Assembly: GCA_047612485.1 (NCBI GenBank)
Contig: JBLGAT010000011.1
Location: 1-46,645, forward strand
Length of the DNA stretch: 46,645 bases
DNA from: Sediminicola sp047612485
Lineage (GTDB): Bacteria; Bacteroidota; Bacteroidia; Flavobacteriales; Flavobacteriaceae
Reading direction: 5' to 3'
In this document: positions 1 through 8,005 of the stretch, one piece after another
Layout of the letters: every line of letters starts with the position of its first letter
Position numbering within the stretch: position 1 is the first letter of the stretch
Made by a program: the position numbers and the translations under genes
Notes under the pieces: model-generated
The model's database searches: none
Seen by the model: only the letters and a program-made list of their open reading frames with translations
What the model was told of the DNA's origin: nothing

Positions 1-200
1 CCCTCCATTCCCTTAGCTACGAAATAAGGATCCTAAAAAAACACCAAAAAGTAAAATCAGTGTTCCCTTTTGCCCTTTTCAATTTCATGCTAGAGTGTGA
101 TGTCCTATCATGATGTTTGTCATTTCGCAATGTCTTAAAGTTATATATCTTAAGGATTGACCAGAATGGTTCTCTTATATACTAACTAAAACTTTATATC

Positions 201-692
201 ATGAAAACGTTACATAACATTCTTTTACTGGGTGCTCTATGCTCTTTTTTCTTTATTTCTTGTTCGAGTTCAGATGAGGACAAATTGACAAAAAAGGGAC
301 CTGATTTTGCGATCAGTGACTTACAGGGAACATGGAATGCCACATCCGCAGTTTTCTCTCCAGGAGATCCAGGGAGTCAGGCCAACCCAGTAGATATTAT
401 CGCAGAAGATGGTTCATTGACCATGGCCATCCAATCCAACGGTAGGTTCACCATGACCTTTAACGTTCCAGATGTAGATATTGAACCAGTTACCGGTGAA
501 ATGTTCTTTGAGAACAACGAGTTTTTCGCTATCCGTTTCGATGACGAACCAGGGGATTATGACTATTTTGGAGCAACTTTGACCTCTACCACATTTGAAG
601 TCATATCAGCCGAACCTGTTGCAGATTGGGATTTTGATGAAGACGGCAATGAGGAACCCGCTTACGTATCCCTTAACCTTGTTAGGACTTAA
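201..692 (+). CDS. Lipocalin-like lipoprotein (hypothetical)
   Basis: A 163-residue exported lipoprotein. The N-terminus has two residues after Met, then a hydrophobic stretch ending in the lipobox F-I-S-C with Cys21 as the lipidation site, followed by Ser/Asp-rich residues. The mature part begins with a segment of the type D-L-Q-G-T-W-N-A, as found at the start of small lipocalin-like lipoproteins of Bacteroidota, and is acidic throughout with alternating beta-type segments. It stands alone on the plus strand and converges with the acyltransferase gene, the two stop codons overlapping by 4 bases. The export signal is seen directly; the lipocalin-like fold is inferred, and no ligand can be proposed. 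Confidence 0.75.
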   Translation: MKTLHNILLLGALCSFFFISCSSSDEDKLTKKGPDFAISDLQGTWNATSAVFSPGDPGSQANPVDIIAEDGSLTMAIQSNGRFTMTFNVPDVDIEPVTGEMFFENNEFFAIRFDDEPGDYDYFGATLTSTTFEVISAEPVADWDFDEDGNEEPAYVSLNLVRT

Positions 693-1228
693 AAACTATA
701 TTTGGGGACCTTACCCACTACCCCTTTATAAAAGTCCTTATAAACCTTAAGGTCCTGCTCCATATCTTCGGAGGGGAAATGAGGTTGGGAGACCTTGACC
801 TGTTTCTTTCCAAAATCAAAAGCGACCAAAACAATGGGCACCTTCGCTTCCTTAGCGATATAATAAAACCCACTCTTCCATTCGGTTACATTTTTGCGTG
901 TTCCTTCAGGGGCAAGGGCCAGTCTAAATATTTTTCGGTCCTTGAAAATGGCGGCAGTGGCCTTTACGGTATCGCTCTTTTTATTGCGATCAATGGGGGC
1001 GCCTCCCGTCCACCTGAAGAACCATCCGAAAGGGGAATCAAAAAGGCTTTTTTTACCAATATAATTGATCTCTTGGTTCCAAACCTTCCGTATCAACAAC
1101 CCCAAAAAGAAATCAACCCAACTGGTATGGGGCACCACTATCACCACGCATTTATCCACGTCCGGAAAGTCACCTGCCGTCTTCCATCCCAATAGTTTGT
1201 AATAAATAAATTTCGCCAGTGCCTGCAT
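689..1228 (-). CDS. Small 1-acyl-sn-glycerol-3-phosphate acyltransferase family protein
   Basis: A 179-residue PlsC-like acyltransferase. The catalytic H-x4-D motif appears as P-H-T-S-W-V-D near residue 33-39, the A-P-I-D-R block follows near residue 77, and the P-E-G-T-R block near residue 108, in the normal order. It is shorter than PlsC (about 240 residues) and has no clear membrane helix beyond a weak N-terminal amphipathic stretch. Members of this short group are usually annotated only as lysophospholipid acyltransferases. It lies 74 bases downstream of kdnB on the same strand, so it may be the last gene of the kdsB-HAD-kdnB run. A role in lipid A or phospholipid acylation is inference from that position. 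Confidence 0.8.
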   Translation of the reverse strand: MQALAKFIYYKLLGWKTAGDFPDVDKCVVIVVPHTSWVDFFLGLLIRKVWNQEINYIGKKSLFDSPFGWFFRWTGGAPIDRNKKSDTVKATAAIFKDRKIFRLALAPEGTRKNVTEWKSGFYYIAKEAKVPIVLVAFDFGKKQVKVSQPHFPSEDMEQDLKVYKDFYKGVVGKVPKYSF

Positions 1229-1302
1229 TTTGTGTTTTAATTATTTAAATAGGTATAGGGAAAATTTGTGGGTCTCAAAGCCCTATAATTAATCCTATGG
1301 GT

Positions 1303-2382
1303 TTATATTTTTTTATAAATAGATTTTAATTTTTCTGGGGTAATGGTCTTTCGCCACTCTTTGCCCACTGCATTTTCCCAAAGAGGCTCCAAACTCATGG
1401 CCACTTTGATCATGGTATCGAACTCGGCATCACTTAAATTTGAACAAATACCTTTGGGGAGATCAATCTGATGTTTCTCCCTCATATGATCGAACAGGGC
1501 CACCCCTTCTGGATAAAATTCCTCCAGATGCTGAAAAACAAGACAATTTCCAATCCCATGTTTAACGCCCAAAAGATATGAAAGTCCATAACTCAATGCA
1601 TGTGCCACCCCAACTTGGGAATACGCAATACTCATACCGCCATGCCAAGAGGCCATCATTAACTTATCACGGGAATCTTCAGGCGATAAGGAATCGAGAT
1701 ATACTTCCTTGCACAACTCCAATGACTTCTCCCCATAACTTTGACTAAAAGCATTCAAAAAAGTTCCATTGAGCGATTCCACACAATGGATATAACAATC
1801 CATACCCGTATAGAACCATTGTTCCTTTGGAACTCCTACAGTAAGGTCTGGATCTAAAATCACTTGGTCAAAGGGGGTGAAATCTGAATTGATCCCCAAT
1901 TTTTTCTCCGGCCCCAGTAAAACCGTGGTCCTGGAAACTTCCGCCCCTGTACCACTGATCGTAGGGATCCCCACATGGTAAATAGCTGTTTTTTTTACCA
2001 AGTCCCATCCTTGATATTCCGAAGCACTTCCAGGATTGGTCAACATAAGAGCCAATGCTTTGGCCAAATCCAACAAAGTACCGCCTCCAATTCCGATTAT
2101 ACCGGAAGGAAGCTCAGTGTAACTATTTTTTAATTGGGCCACTAGGGCATCTACCTGTTGGGTTTTAGGTTCCTCATCTGCCGAAATAAAAATGATCTGA
2201 TCATTAAAAAGCAAAGGGATACTTTTTAAAAGTATGTGCCCTTCAAAAATGTCATCGACCAAAAAAACAAAAGGAGCTTCCGAACTCTTTCTTTTGGGCA
2301 ACAATATCTCTCCCAATTGTTTTAAACAACCTTGCCCAAAAATCACTCTCGGCACCATGGGGAAATTCCTGTATTTAGTCAT
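1303..2382 (-). CDS. kdnB: Iron-containing alcohol dehydrogenase, Kdo 8-oxidase (KdnB-like)
   Basis: A 359-residue group III (iron-containing) alcohol dehydrogenase. The nucleotide-binding motif G-I-G-G-G-T-L-L-D-L-A-K lies near residues 96-107, and metal-ligand candidates are seen in M-D-C-Y-I-H, G-V-A-H-A-L and K-H-G-I-G-N. The opening (R-N-F-x-x-V-P-R-V-I-F-G-x-G) and the overall pattern fit KdnB, which oxidises C8 of Kdo so that the aminotransferase KdnA can form 8-amino-3,8-dideoxy-Kdo (Kdo8N) for lipopolysaccharide. It sits 16 bases after a HAD phosphatase gene, one gene away from kdsB, which supports a Kdo role. No kdnA is present in the window. The alternative is another Fe-ADH with a different substrate, made less likely by the context. 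Confidence 0.72.
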   Translation of the reverse strand: MTKYRNFPMVPRVIFGQGCLKQLGEILLPKRKSSEAPFVFLVDDIFEGHILLKSIPLLFNDQIIFISADEEPKTQQVDALVAQLKNSYTELPSGIIGIGGGTLLDLAKALALMLTNPGSASEYQGWDLVKKTAIYHVGIPTISGTGAEVSRTTVLLGPEKKLGINSDFTPFDQVILDPDLTVGVPKEQWFYTGMDCYIHCVESLNGTFLNAFSQSYGEKSLELCKEVYLDSLSPEDSRDKLMMASWHGGMSIAYSQVGVAHALSYGLSYLLGVKHGIGNCLVFQHLEEFYPEGVALFDHMREKHQIDLPKGICSNLSDAEFDTMIKVAMSLEPLWENAVGKEWRKTITPEKLKSIYKKI

Positions 2383-2398
2383 ACTAGGGATAAAATGT

Positions 2399-3127
2399 TT
2401 ATTGTTTAGTAGTAGCCGTTTTACCTTTTGGCAAATACTTTAAAATATCTGTCAGCGTATTCAGCGTTAAATGTCCATTTCCTTGTTGTTCCTTTGGCAC
2501 TTCTTCATGTGCCCAAGTCGTATGGAAAGGTACATGTACAGCCTGTGCCCCAATATTGATCAAGGGCAGCACATCCGATTTCAAGGAATTGCCTATCATC
2601 AAAAATTGGGCAACTGGAATTTCCAAATGGTCCAATAAATGTTGATAGTTCACTTCCTTTTTATCACTTAAAACCTCTACATGATGAAAATACTTGGACA
2701 AACCTGATTTTTCCAATTTCCGTTCTTGATCCAGTAGGTCCCCTTTGGTCAACACAATCAATCTATACCGATCTTCCAATTTTCGCAAAACCTCTTCCAC
2801 ACCATCCAATAATTCAACAGGATGGGACAGCATCCGCTTTCCAATATCAATAATCTCGTTGATCGTTGCCTGGGAAATTTTATTGTTTGACAATTCCAGG
2901 GCAGATTCAATCATGGACAACATAAACCCCTTAATCCCATAACCGTATAGATTCAGGTTCTTAATTTCCATTTTAAAGAGCTCCTGATCCACCTTATTTT
3001 TGGTCTCATATTTCTCCATTAAACTGCAAAATTGATCCTCTGCCTCCCTAAAATAAGTTTCGTTGACCCAGAGGGTGTCGTCGGCATCAAAGCCAATAAC
3101 GGTTATATTTTTGTAATCTACTTCCAT
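2399..3127 (-). CDS. HAD-superfamily hydrolase
   Basis: A 242-residue haloacid dehalogenase-type phosphatase. Motif I is F-D-A-D-D-T-L-W with nucleophile Asp14 and general acid Asp16. Motif II is V-L-T-K-G-D, the motif III lysine lies in L-S-D-K-K-E, and motif IV is I-G-N-S-L-K-S-D. A helical cap of about 80 residues lies between motifs I and II, as in class I (YjjG or phosphoglycolate phosphatase-like) enzymes. It is longer than KdsC (Kdo-8-phosphate phosphatase, about 170-190 residues, capless), so it is not that enzyme by architecture. The start overlaps the end of kdsB by 10 bases, implying translational coupling. The substrate is unknown; a sugar phosphate of the Kdo branch is a guess from position. 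Confidence 0.8.
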   Translation of the reverse strand: MEVDYKNITVIGFDADDTLWVNETYFREAEDQFCSLMEKYETKNKVDQELFKMEIKNLNLYGYGIKGFMLSMIESALELSNNKISQATINEIIDIGKRMLSHPVELLDGVEEVLRKLEDRYRLIVLTKGDLLDQERKLEKSGLSKYFHHVEVLSDKKEVNYQHLLDHLEIPVAQFLMIGNSLKSDVLPLINIGAQAVHVPFHTTWAHEEVPKEQQGNGHLTLNTLTDILKYLPKGKTATTKQ

Positions 3128-3846
3128 ACTTTTATTGCTCTTTCCAAATCCTCAGGAGTATCAATTTCAATACCCGTAACATGGGTTTCTACCATTTTTA
3201 TTTTTTTGCCATATTCCAGATACCTAATGGCCTCTATTTTTTCAGTGGCCTCCAATGTCAACATCGGTAAGCGTTGAAAATCCATTAAAGCACTCTTTCT
3301 AAAGGCGTATATCCCCTTATGCTTGTAATATGGGGCGTTTACCTCTTTAGCTCTAGGATACGGGATAGGTGATCTTGAAAAATAAAGGGCGAAATTATTG
3401 CGATCCACAATCACTTTTACCGTGTTAGGATTACTAATTTCTTCCCAATCCGTAATTTTTGTCATTAAGGAGGCCAAGTCTATTTCCTTATGGGGGTCGT
3501 GTTTAAAAACTTCAAGGACACTCGCCAGACTTTCCTTATCCGTAAAGGGCTCATCGCCCTGAACGTTCACGATAATATCCACATCCATATCTGCAACAGC
3601 CTCGGCAATACGATCACTGCCGCACTCGTGTTCCTTGAGACTCATAATGGCTTTGCCCCCAGCTTTTACGATAGCATCAAAAATAATATCGCTGTCCGTA
3701 ACAATATAGACCTCATCAAAAAGCTGGGTATTGACAGCTGCTTCATAAGTCCTTAGAATAACGGGTTTCCCTGCGAGATCCTGCATCAATTTGCCCGGAA
3801 ATCTAGACGCGGCATAACGCGCGGGGATCATTGCTATTATTTTCAT
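3118..3846 (-). CDS. kdsB: 3-deoxy-manno-octulosonate cytidylyltransferase (CMP-Kdo synthetase)
   Basis: A 242-residue KdsB. It activates Kdo with CTP to give CMP-Kdo, the donor for lipopolysaccharide inner-core assembly in the cytoplasm. The N-terminal I-P-A-R-Y-A-A-S-R-F-P-G-K block is the cytidylyltransferase signature; H-E-C-G-S-D-R-I-A-E-A and V-N-V-Q-G-D-E-P-F are the other two family blocks. Its length is normal. It overlaps the HAD gene and lies two genes from kdnB. KdsB partners of KdnA/KdnB can prefer Kdo8N over Kdo, so this copy might be a Kdo8N-specific enzyme; that cannot be read from sequence alone. Confidence 0.95.
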   Translation of the reverse strand: MKIIAMIPARYAASRFPGKLMQDLAGKPVILRTYEAAVNTQLFDEVYIVTDSDIIFDAIVKAGGKAIMSLKEHECGSDRIAEAVADMDVDIIVNVQGDEPFTDKESLASVLEVFKHDPHKEIDLASLMTKITDWEEISNPNTVKVIVDRNNFALYFSRSPIPYPRAKEVNAPYYKHKGIYAFRKSALMDFQRLPMLTLEATEKIEAIRYLEYGKKIKMVETHVTGIEIDTPEDLERAIKVWK

Positions 3847-3864
3847 TTACTTTCGAATTAAAAA

Positions 3865-4428
3865 TTAGATCTTCGGCCTTAGCTTCCTATAAATAGTGAA
3901 TATAACTCCCAAAATTACTATCACCAAAATAACTGCCGCTATGGGCGCCAATAAGGACAATATAGTAACCACTAACGCAGTGCCCGTTTCCACCGCAGAT
4001 ATAATGGGGTTTGCCAATCCACCTGTTGTTGCTGTTGATGCTAACCTACTGGTTGCAGAAGCCCCTTTAATTGCTGTAGCAGTACCTCCTCCGGCAATAA
4101 TAGCCAAGGTCCAGGTTACCAAAGGTTCCAAATCTGCGACCGTAGAGACCATAACTGCCGTTCCGGCAATTCCTGCCAAGGGAATGGCAAAACTATCTAA
4201 AAGATTATCTACCCAAGGTATAAAGTAAGCAAAAATTTCCATGATTGTGGCGACCCCAAAAACTACCAGTGCCGAAAGACTTGACATCCATTCCCAATTG
4301 GCATTGAGATCCCAAGCTCCAAAATAAGAGGCCAGGCTCAATGCAAATAAGGGCAGAAAAACCCTAAAGCCAACGGAAGCAGCCAAGCCAACCCCTAAAA
4401 AAATACTAATTATAGTTTCTGTAGTCAT
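3865..4428 (-). CDS. DUF4126 membrane protein
   Basis: A 187-residue integral membrane protein with the DUF4126 pattern. A first helix near residues 7-30 (G-V-G-L-A-A-S-V-G-F-R-V-F) is followed by several small-residue-rich helices containing Gly/Ala/Thr runs near residues 85-130 and a final long hydrophobic stretch near 150-180. It ends in a short basic tail. The function of the family is unknown. It lies 18 bases upstream of kdsB and 33 bases downstream of the helicase gene, all on one strand, so it could be cotranscribed with either. Confidence 0.8.
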   Translation of the reverse strand: MTTETIISIFLGVGLAASVGFRVFLPLFALSLASYFGAWDLNANWEWMSSLSALVVFGVATIMEIFAYFIPWVDNLLDSFAIPLAGIAGTAVMVSTVADLEPLVTWTLAIIAGGGTATAIKGASATSRLASTATTGGLANPIISAVETGTALVVTILSLLAPIAAVILVIVILGVIFTIYRKLRPKI

Positions 4429-4461
4429 TCCCGGTGTTCTTGCATTAAAATTAGGATATTC

Positions 4462-5895
4462 TCAATCAACAAAAAAATCGTTCTTAAAACCTATTAGGTA
4501 CAATTGAGACTTTGCCCTGGTCACGGCAGTATATAGCCAACGCAAGTATTCCTTATCTATCCCATTGGGGAGATAAGGCTGTTCCACAAACACGGTATCC
4601 CATTGACCGCCTTGGGACTTATGGCAGGTAATGGCGTATGAAAACTTTACCTGTAGGGCATTAAAATATTTATTGTTCTTTACCGCTAAGAATTTCTTGT
4701 ATTTTGACGTTTCATGGGCGTAGTCCTTCATTACCTCCTGATACAATTTATTTCCGTCCTCATAAGAGAGGGAAGGAGTTTCGGCCTGTATGGTGTCTAA
4801 GAGCAAGACGGTTTCAAAAGGCTTTTGGTTTGGGTAATCTACCATTTTGACCTTTACCTCGGCAAACTTGAAAGAATAAAGCTCTTTAATGGCAAAAATC
4901 TCCAAAACCTCGATAATATCCCCGTTTGCAATAAAACCTGCCTCGGTTTGGGGCTCCAACCAAAAGTAATTGTTCTTTACCACCATCATAAAATCGCCCA
5001 CAGCAATTTCATTTTCCAGATAAAGGATCCTATTTCTGATATTCTCATTATAAAGGTTGGCCCTTTTATTGGAACGCACAATAATTGCGGTCTCTTCCTT
5101 TCCATTTTGCGAGTACGAACTATCTATGGCCTCTTGGATCTCATTGCCGTCAATTAACCTGACAATATCCTTATATGGATTTACGTCAAATTTAAAATCT
5201 TCAAAATAATCATTTTGGAGCTGCTCCCTTAAATTGGTGGCATTGACCAATATTCCAGAATCCTCGGCCTGCCTTACCACTTCATCCATCTCCAACATAA
5301 TCACCTCCTTATTATAGTTCAAGGCCAGTTGGTTCTCTTCCAATGCCGGACTTAAATTTAAGTGTACAGGTGGTAATTGGGCCGTATCCCCTATCAAGAT
5401 CAATTTACAATTATGGCCCGAGTAGACATACATCATCAGGTCGTCCAACAATGATCCATTTTCAAAAAGCTTGGAATCGGCGGCCGTATCCGGTATCATG
5501 GATGCCTCATCTACAATGAAGATAGTATTGCGGTGTTTGTTTGGGGAAAGCACAAATTGGACCCCGCCCCCATTTTGCTTTTTGGGAAAATAAATCTTTC
5601 TATGAATGGTATAGGACTGTGTATTGGAATAATTGGACATTACCTTGGCCGCTCTACCCGTTGGAGCCATAAGAACGGCTTTCATGCTGGTCCTCCATAA
5701 ATTGGTGACCAAGACCCCGATCATGGTTGTTTTACCGGTTCCAGCAAATCCTTTGAGCATAAAAACCACCTCCTTTTCTTTGGACAAAACAAAATCTGCA
5801 AGTTTTTCCAGAACAACATTTTGTTTCAAGGTTGGGTCGTGAGGAAATTTATCGCGTAAAATAGTTGTAAAAGATGAGGCTGTGAGTGCGTTCAT
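4462..5895 (-). CDS. RecD-like (Dda-type) ATP-dependent DNA helicase
   Basis: A 477-residue superfamily 1B helicase. Walker A is G-F-A-G-T-G-K-T-T near residues 49-57 and Walker B is V-D-E-A-S-M near 128-133. Motif III is L-I-G-D-T-A-Q-L-P-P, motif V is Y-A-I-T-C-H-K-S-Q-G-G-Q, and motif VI is L-Y-T-A-V-T-R-A-K at the C-terminus, giving the UvrD_C_2 arrangement typical of RecD2/Dda. It lacks the long N-terminal region of RecD2 and is closest in size to Dda of T4-like phages, but it is a common chromosomal gene in Bacteroidota and shows no phage context. Its likely role is DNA unwinding in repair or replication restart. The start was taken at the first Met, close to a divergent promoter region. 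Confidence 0.85.
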   Translation of the reverse strand: MNALTASSFTTILRDKFPHDPTLKQNVVLEKLADFVLSKEKEVVFMLKGFAGTGKTTMIGVLVTNLWRTSMKAVLMAPTGRAAKVMSNYSNTQSYTIHRKIYFPKKQNGGGVQFVLSPNKHRNTIFIVDEASMIPDTAADSKLFENGSLLDDLMMYVYSGHNCKLILIGDTAQLPPVHLNLSPALEENQLALNYNKEVIMLEMDEVVRQAEDSGILVNATNLREQLQNDYFEDFKFDVNPYKDIVRLIDGNEIQEAIDSSYSQNGKEETAIIVRSNKRANLYNENIRNRILYLENEIAVGDFMMVVKNNYFWLEPQTEAGFIANGDIIEVLEIFAIKELYSFKFAEVKVKMVDYPNQKPFETVLLLDTIQAETPSLSYEDGNKLYQEVMKDYAHETSKYKKFLAVKNNKYFNALQVKFSYAITCHKSQGGQWDTVFVEQPYLPNGIDKEYLRWLYTAVTRAKSQLYLIGFKNDFFVD

Positions 5896-5935
5896 AAGAG
5901 TTCAAAGATAATCAGGATTTTTAAGGGCAAATACT

Positions 5936-5964
5936 TTTGTGATTAAAAAAAAATTGTAGATTTG
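5936..5964 (+). promoter_or_regulatory. Bacteroidota-type promoter for the pseudopilin-like/DUF3822 genes
   Basis: TTTG at 5936-5939, a 17-base spacer and TAGATTTG at 5957-5964 match the primary sigma factor consensus of Bacteroidota (TTTG-N17-23-TAnnTTTG). Transcription would begin about 6-8 bases further on, leaving a leader of roughly 28 bases before the ATG at 5999. Confidence 0.65.
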
Positions 5965-5998
5965 TGATAACCACTAAAATTTAATTAACACCTAGAAA

Positions 5999-6652
5999 AT
6001 GAAGAGCATAATACAAATTTTACTTTGGATAGCATGTATTGGTTTAGGATATTTGATTTATCACTCCGTAAACGGCCCAATTGAATTCCAAAAAGTAAAA
6101 GAACAGCGTTTTTCAAAAGTAATTTCTGTATTGAAGGATATTAGAAATTCACAAGAAGCTTACAAATCTACCAATGGAAAGTACGCCAATGATTTTAATT
6201 CCCTTATCAGTTTTGTTGATACTGGAAAATACATCATTACCCAACAAAGGGACTCTTCTTATATGGAGTTTAACAAGACCTATGGCATTGATATGCTTCA
6301 AGAAGTGAAAATTGTTGATACTTTAGGGTTTGTTTCTGTAAAGGATTCCTTGTTTAAGAAAGATAATCGTTATAAATCAATGATGAACGTTCCTTTCGCT
6401 ACCAAGGGCGAAAAATTTGAAATGAAGGCAGACATTATTGAGAAAAGCGGATACAGGGCCCCGGTTTTTGAAGCCAAAGTCAAGAAAAATATTATTTTAG
6501 GTGACCAGCCTAAAGAACTTTTGACAAGGGAAAATGCACACAACAGCGTTGAAGAAGTAAACGGAACTACAATAAAAGTTGGTTCCTTAACTGAAGTGAG
6601 CACCAATGGTAACTGGCCTCCGATATATGACAGAAAAAATGACATTAACTAA
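5999..6652 (+). CDS. Membrane-anchored protein with pseudopilin-like N-terminus
   Basis: A 217-residue protein of unrecognised function. Residues 5-22 form a single hydrophobic helix. After it comes a helical segment with the pattern L-K-D-I-R-N-S-Q-E-A-Y-K followed by S-T-N-G-K-Y-A-N-D-F-N-S-L, which resembles the helix-to-turn region of type II secretion pseudopilins (D/N-G-x-Y-P followed by a short helix). The rest is soluble and lysine-rich with beta-type segments. There is no visible prepilin peptidase site (G-F-x-x-x-E) before the helix, so it is at most a divergent relative. It overlaps the start of the next gene, whose product looks actin-like. Conserved-hypothetical is the safe label; pseudopilin-like is inference. 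Confidence 0.7.
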   Translation: MKSIIQILLWIACIGLGYLIYHSVNGPIEFQKVKEQRFSKVISVLKDIRNSQEAYKSTNGKYANDFNSLISFVDTGKYIITQQRDSSYMEFNKTYGIDMLQEVKIVDTLGFVSVKDSLFKKDNRYKSMMNVPFATKGEKFEMKADIIEKSGYRAPVFEAKVKKNIILGDQPKELLTRENAHNSVEEVNGTTIKVGSLTEVSTNGNWPPIYDRKNDIN

Positions 6653-7460
6653 TTTAGAGCAATCTAAATCTGATTATAATAAATTGTCCATTCAAATTAG
6701 TTTGAATGGACTTTCTTTTTGTGTACTGGACACAGTAGACAATAATATACTTGCTTCAGAGAACGTAGTTTTCGAGCGGGAGGTAAATCCGTTGGAACTT
6801 CTAAAAAAAGTAAAGACGGTTTTTGAAAAGTACAACGTAGCAAAAGTCCCTTTCTCCGAAGTCATTGCCATTCACAAAAACCAGCTTTTCAGTTTGGTTC
6901 CCAAAGCCTTATTTGATGAGGACGAATTGGCCAATTACCTCAAATTCAACGCCAAAATTCTCACCAACGATGTTATTGTATACGATGAGTTGGAAAGCAA
7001 TGACCTTATGAATGTTTACGTACCCTTCATGAATGTCAACAATTACATTTATGAGCTATTTGGGGAATTCGAATTTAAACACAGTAGTACCGTCATGGTG
7101 GAATCACTGTTGAACACTCCCCAATCAGGTAATGATACTGTTTGCTATGTGCATGTTGGTGAAAAGCAATTGGATATCACAGTGGTCTCCAACAAAAAAT
7201 TACTATTGCACAATAGTTTCAACTACACTACCAAGGAAGATTTTATCTATTATCTTCTTTTTACCCTGGAACAACTCAAATTAGATACAAATACCGTAAG
7301 ATTGAAGCTCTTTGGAGCCATTGATGAGGATGATGAGATCTACGGTATTTCCTATGACTACATAAAAAACATCTCTATTTTCGTCCCTTCCAATATTGCC
7401 CATATCACGGGTAATGACAAGGATAACGCCATAGATTTTACAGTACTAAAAACCCTTTAA
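6627..7460 (+). CDS. DUF3822 family protein, actin-like fold
   Basis: About 277 residues from the ATG at 6627; an in-frame ATG at 6606 would lie deeper in the upstream gene, and one at 6639 is also possible. The protein matches the DUF3822 family, found almost only in Bacteroidota. Two repeated halves are visible, each opening with a beta-strand pair (residues beginning L-S-I-Q-I-S-L-N-G-L-S-F and later V-C-Y-V-H-V-G-E-K-Q-L-D-I-T-V-V), the layout expected of an actin/FtsA/PilM ATPase fold. No membrane helix is seen. It overlaps the pseudopilin-like gene by 26 bases and shares one base (TAATG) with rsmD, so the three genes are probably translationally coupled. Function unknown. Confidence 0.8.
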   Translation: MTEKMTLTNLEQSKSDYNKLSIQISLNGLSFCVLDTVDNNILASENVVFEREVNPLELLKKVKTVFEKYNVAKVPFSEVIAIHKNQLFSLVPKALFDEDELANYLKFNAKILTNDVIVYDELESNDLMNVYVPFMNVNNYIYELFGEFEFKHSSTVMVESLLNTPQSGNDTVCYVHVGEKQLDITVVSNKKLLLHNSFNYTTKEDFIYYLLFTLEQLKLDTNTVRLKLFGAIDEDDEIYGISYDYIKNISIFVPSNIAHITGNDKDNAIDFTVLKTL

Positions 7461-8002
7461 TGCGAATTATAGCCGGTAATTACAAAAGTAAAAGAATCAT
7501 TGCCCCTAAAAAGCTTCCTGTTAGACCTACAACGGATATGGCAAAAGAGGCCTTGTTCAATATCCTGAACAATCAATATCATTTTAATGAAATCTCCGTT
7601 TTAGATCTTTTTGCAGGTACGGGGAATATAAGTTATGAATTTGCATCTAGGGGAACGCAGCAAATTGTCTGTGTAGATGCAGATTTTGGTTGTATAAAAT
7701 TTATCAACCAAATTTCAAAGGAATTGGATTTTAATATCTCTACCATAAAAAGTGATGTGTTCAGTTATTTGCAAAGGGCCAAAATCAAATCTGATATTAT
7801 CTTTGCCGACCCACCCTATGATATGGCCTTGGAGGATTTCTCTAAAATACAAGCATTGGTCTTTGAGAAAGAGCTTCTTTTGGAAAACGGTGTTCTGATC
7901 ATTGAACATTCCAAATACACCGATCTATCCCAACTGGCCCATTTTTCTAACCAAAGAAGGTATGGTGTGAGCGTTTTTAGTTTTTTTGAACAATCCATTT
8001 AA
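7460..8002 (+). CDS. rsmD: 16S rRNA (guanine(966)-N(2))-methyltransferase RsmD
   Basis: A 180-residue RsmD. It methylates the exocyclic amine of G966 in 16S rRNA, using S-adenosylmethionine, during 30S assembly. The N-terminal block M-R-I-I-A-G-x-x-K-x-x-x-I and R-P-T-T-D-M-A-K-E-A-L-F-N are family signatures. The SAM-binding motif V-L-D-L-F-A-G-T-G follows near residues 48-56, and the catalytic D-P-P-Y near 115-118. Length is normal. It starts within the stop codon of the DUF3822 gene. Confidence 0.93.
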   Translation: MRIIAGNYKSKRIIAPKKLPVRPTTDMAKEALFNILNNQYHFNEISVLDLFAGTGNISYEFASRGTQQIVCVDADFGCIKFINQISKELDFNISTIKSDVFSYLQRAKIKSDIIFADPPYDMALEDFSKIQALVFEKELLLENGVLIIEHSKYTDLSQLAHFSNQRRYGVSVFSFFEQSI

Positions 8003-8005
8003 GGT

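Noticed and set aside
1..200. Possible gene end or short gene in the left flank
   Set aside because: A short minus-strand frame beginning near 87 stops after 23 codons and shows no family pattern; I see nothing supportable in this stretch.
779..1195. 138-codon plus-strand frame inside the acyltransferase gene
   Set aside because: Shadow of a clear PlsC-like gene on the other strand; no recognisable domain and a composition typical of antisense frames.
4462..5895. Phage origin for the Dda-like helicase
   Set aside because: There are no other phage genes nearby, and codon use and gene spacing match the surrounding chromosomal genes.
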